Below are positions 30,610 to 31,858 of a stretch of 31,858 bases of DNA, piece after piece (the stretch's first letter is position 1; each line of letters opens with the position of its first letter). Under the pieces are notes generated by a model that made no database searches, was not told where the DNA came from, and saw only the letters and a list, made by a program, of their open reading frames with translations. The position numbers were made by a program, and so were the translations under genes. The stretch is taken from positions 1 to 31,858 of the forward strand of contig JAPPNT010000006.1 of NCBI GenBank assembly GCA_028873745.1, read 5' to 3'. This DNA is from Chloroflexota bacterium (lineage in GTDB: Bacteria; Chloroflexota; Dehalococcoidia; Lucifugimonadales; UBA1127).

Positions 30610-31858
30610 CTACAACACGCCTGCGGTCCTGTCTCCCTCCTGCTCCAGCAGCTTGTGGAAGTCGCCCTCCGTAGAGACGGCGTCGAGGGCGCGGACGTGG
30701 AAGACCTCGGGGTGGCTGGCCGCGAAGGGATCGACGCCCTCCTGCAGGTCGCGCGCCGCACGGAGCAGGATGCGGCGGGCGGCGATGATGGCGGTGTCGC
30801 TGGTGCCGAGGTGCTCGCGCGTGCGGTCCGAGATGCCGCCCATGCTGTCCGTCATCGCGAAGTCCTGGTGGCGGCCGAAGGGGATGCCGGTATAGTTCTG
30901 CGTGCGCTGCATCTCCCGGTCGATGAGGTAGTCGTTCTCCGGGGCGCGGACGCTGCGGAAGGTATCGATGATGTCGCCGCCGGGGAGGGTGTACTTGTAG
31001 GGCCGCAACTCCATCGTGTCGATGGCGCGGGCGCGCTCCTCCGGCGTGAGGGGCCGCTCGCCGTTGTAGCTGTACTGGAAGGTGACAATGTGCTCGTCGT
31101 CGATGGGCACCCAGCCACGGCCTCCGCGAGGCCATGCGGGTCCGGGGATGAGGCTGAACATGGGCAGCATCCACTGGGTCACGCGCCAGTAGTAATTGCC
31201 TTCCTCCGGGCCCCGGCGGGAGCCGTACGTGAAGCCGTAGTCGGTCTCCTTTACGGTGAGCTGCGGGGCGCCGAACTTGTAGGAGAGGACGGAGTTGCGG
31301 CCGCCCTGCTGCTGGCCCGTCCGCATGTCGCGGTGGTAGTCGATGCTCAAATCGAAGACGCTGTGGAGGAAGGAGACGTGGGAGGAGTCTATCTCGCCCT
31401 CCGTGCACTGCATGTAGTTGGAGTGCTGGATGAAGCGGGTGACGACGCGATGGTCGTCAGGGACGCGGGCCCACTCGAAGGCGGGAAGCTCCGGCTGGAG
31501 CTCGGGCGGGCCCATGTAGACCCACACGCAACTGCCGTAGTCACGGGCGGGGTAAGCCTTGATCTTGACCTTGTCCTTGAAGTTGGACTCGGCGGGCTCC
31601 GAGGGCATGTCGACACAGTCGCCGTTGATGTCGAACTTCCAGCCGTGGTACACGCAGCGGAGGCCGCACTCCTCGTTGCGGCCGAAGAAGAGGCTGGCGC
31701 GCCGGTGCGGACAGTAGTTGTCCACGACGCCGACCTCGCCTTCGGAGTCGCGGAAGGCGACGAGAGGCTCGCTGAGCGCCTTGATGCGGACGGGCGGACA
31801 GTCGGGCTCCGGGAGCTCCTCGGAGAGGAGGACAGGCATCCAGAAGCGGCGGAAGAGC
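30610..31858 (-). CDS. Rieske [2Fe-2S] aromatic-ring oxygenase, phthalate-dioxygenase-like (N-terminus beyond right edge)
   Basis: The reading frame runs through the right edge: the residues before the first in-window Met are LFRRFW, so the true start lies roughly 20-25 codons outside. The Rieske site is intact (CPHRRAS...CVYHGWKFD), and the mononuclear iron site is in EGEIDSSHVSFLHS (Asp-x2-His-x4-His). The late DSMGGISDRTREHLGTSDT is as in the genes at 203 and 1511, and its N-terminal part (PVLLSEELPEPDCPP) is closest to the 203 gene. The stop at 30610 is followed by the LigB-type gene 52 bases on. The two probably form an operon for conversion of an aromatic compound. No reductase is visible. 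Confidence 0.93.
   Translation of the reverse strand, partial: LFRRFWMPVLLSEELPEPDCPPVRIKALSEPLVAFRDSEGEVGVVDNYCPHRRASLFFGRNEECGLRCVYHGWKFDINGDCVDMPSEPAESNFKDKVKIKAYPARDYGSCVWVYMGPPELQPELPAFEWARVPDDHRVVTRFIQHSNYMQCTEGEIDSSHVSFLHSVFDLSIDYHRDMRTGQQQGGRNSVLSYKFGAPQLTVKETDYGFTYGSRRGPEEGNYYWRVTQWMLPMFSLIPGPAWPRGGRGWVPIDDEHIVTFQYSYNGERPLTPEERARAIDTMELRPYKYTLPGGDIIDTFRSVRAPENDYLIDREMQRTQNYTGIPFGRHQDFAMTDSMGGISDRTREHLGTSDTAIIAARRILLRAARDLQEGVDPFAASHPEVFHVRALDAVSTEGDFHKLLEQEGDRTAGVL

Overview
The window is G+C-rich (by eye well above 60%), densely coded, and carries no rRNA, tRNA, transposase, integrase or CRISPR array that I can see. Gene content is catabolic: at least five Rieske oxygenase genes (two cut by the window edges), an extradiol dioxygenase, an HpaB-type flavin monooxygenase, a ThDP enzyme, an ACMSD-like amidohydrolase, several NAD(P)-dependent dehydrogenases and a peptide/opine-type ABC importer. 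Paralogous Rieske oxygenases with family-5 uracil-DNA glycosylase and FmdB/LiaF-type small proteins would suit an oligotrophic Chloroflexota such as the SAR202 group. This is an inference from gene content; the window holds no phylogenetic marker that I can test.

Left region (1-6403). A minus-strand operon runs ThDP enzyme, Rieske oxygenase, Rieske oxygenase, then a second near-identical tandem Rieske copy that leaves the window. It is divergent from a plus-strand HpaB-like monooxygenase. The 211-base gap holds two facing sigma70-like promoters around an inverted repeat. HpaB ends in a strong terminator.

Middle-left (6439-12032). Family-5 uracil-DNA glycosylase and a stand-alone Lrp/AsnC ligand-binding domain (minus) are divergent from a FmdB-like zinc ribbon with a His/Asp-rich tail and a promoter so close that its mRNA should be almost leaderless. 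Then come an amidohydrolase and a SDR-type epimerase (minus), a BtuF-like binding protein and a LiaF-like membrane protein (plus).

Centre (12161-24358). A 12-kb plus-strand gene train encodes a two-subunit Rieske oxygenase with two unknown small proteins, a lipoprotein substrate-binding protein, two permeases, an aldo/keto reductase, two ABC ATPases joined by ATGA overlaps, two neighbouring heme-oxygenase-like (PqqC/TenA-fold) proteins and an oxaloacetate-decarboxylase-like enzyme. It reads as an import-and-oxidise module for an unknown small molecule and is the best candidate for a new system here.

Right (24359-31858). All minus strand: AAC(3)-like acetyltransferase, Ldh_2 dehydrogenase, D-2-hydroxyacid dehydrogenase, PanE-like reductase, MIP channel, a previously unlisted 43-residue Gly/Lys-rich small ORF with its own -10 box and Shine-Dalgarno, and a Rieske oxygenase followed by a LigB-type extradiol dioxygenase. 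Long inverted repeats lie between the small ORF and the MIP gene.
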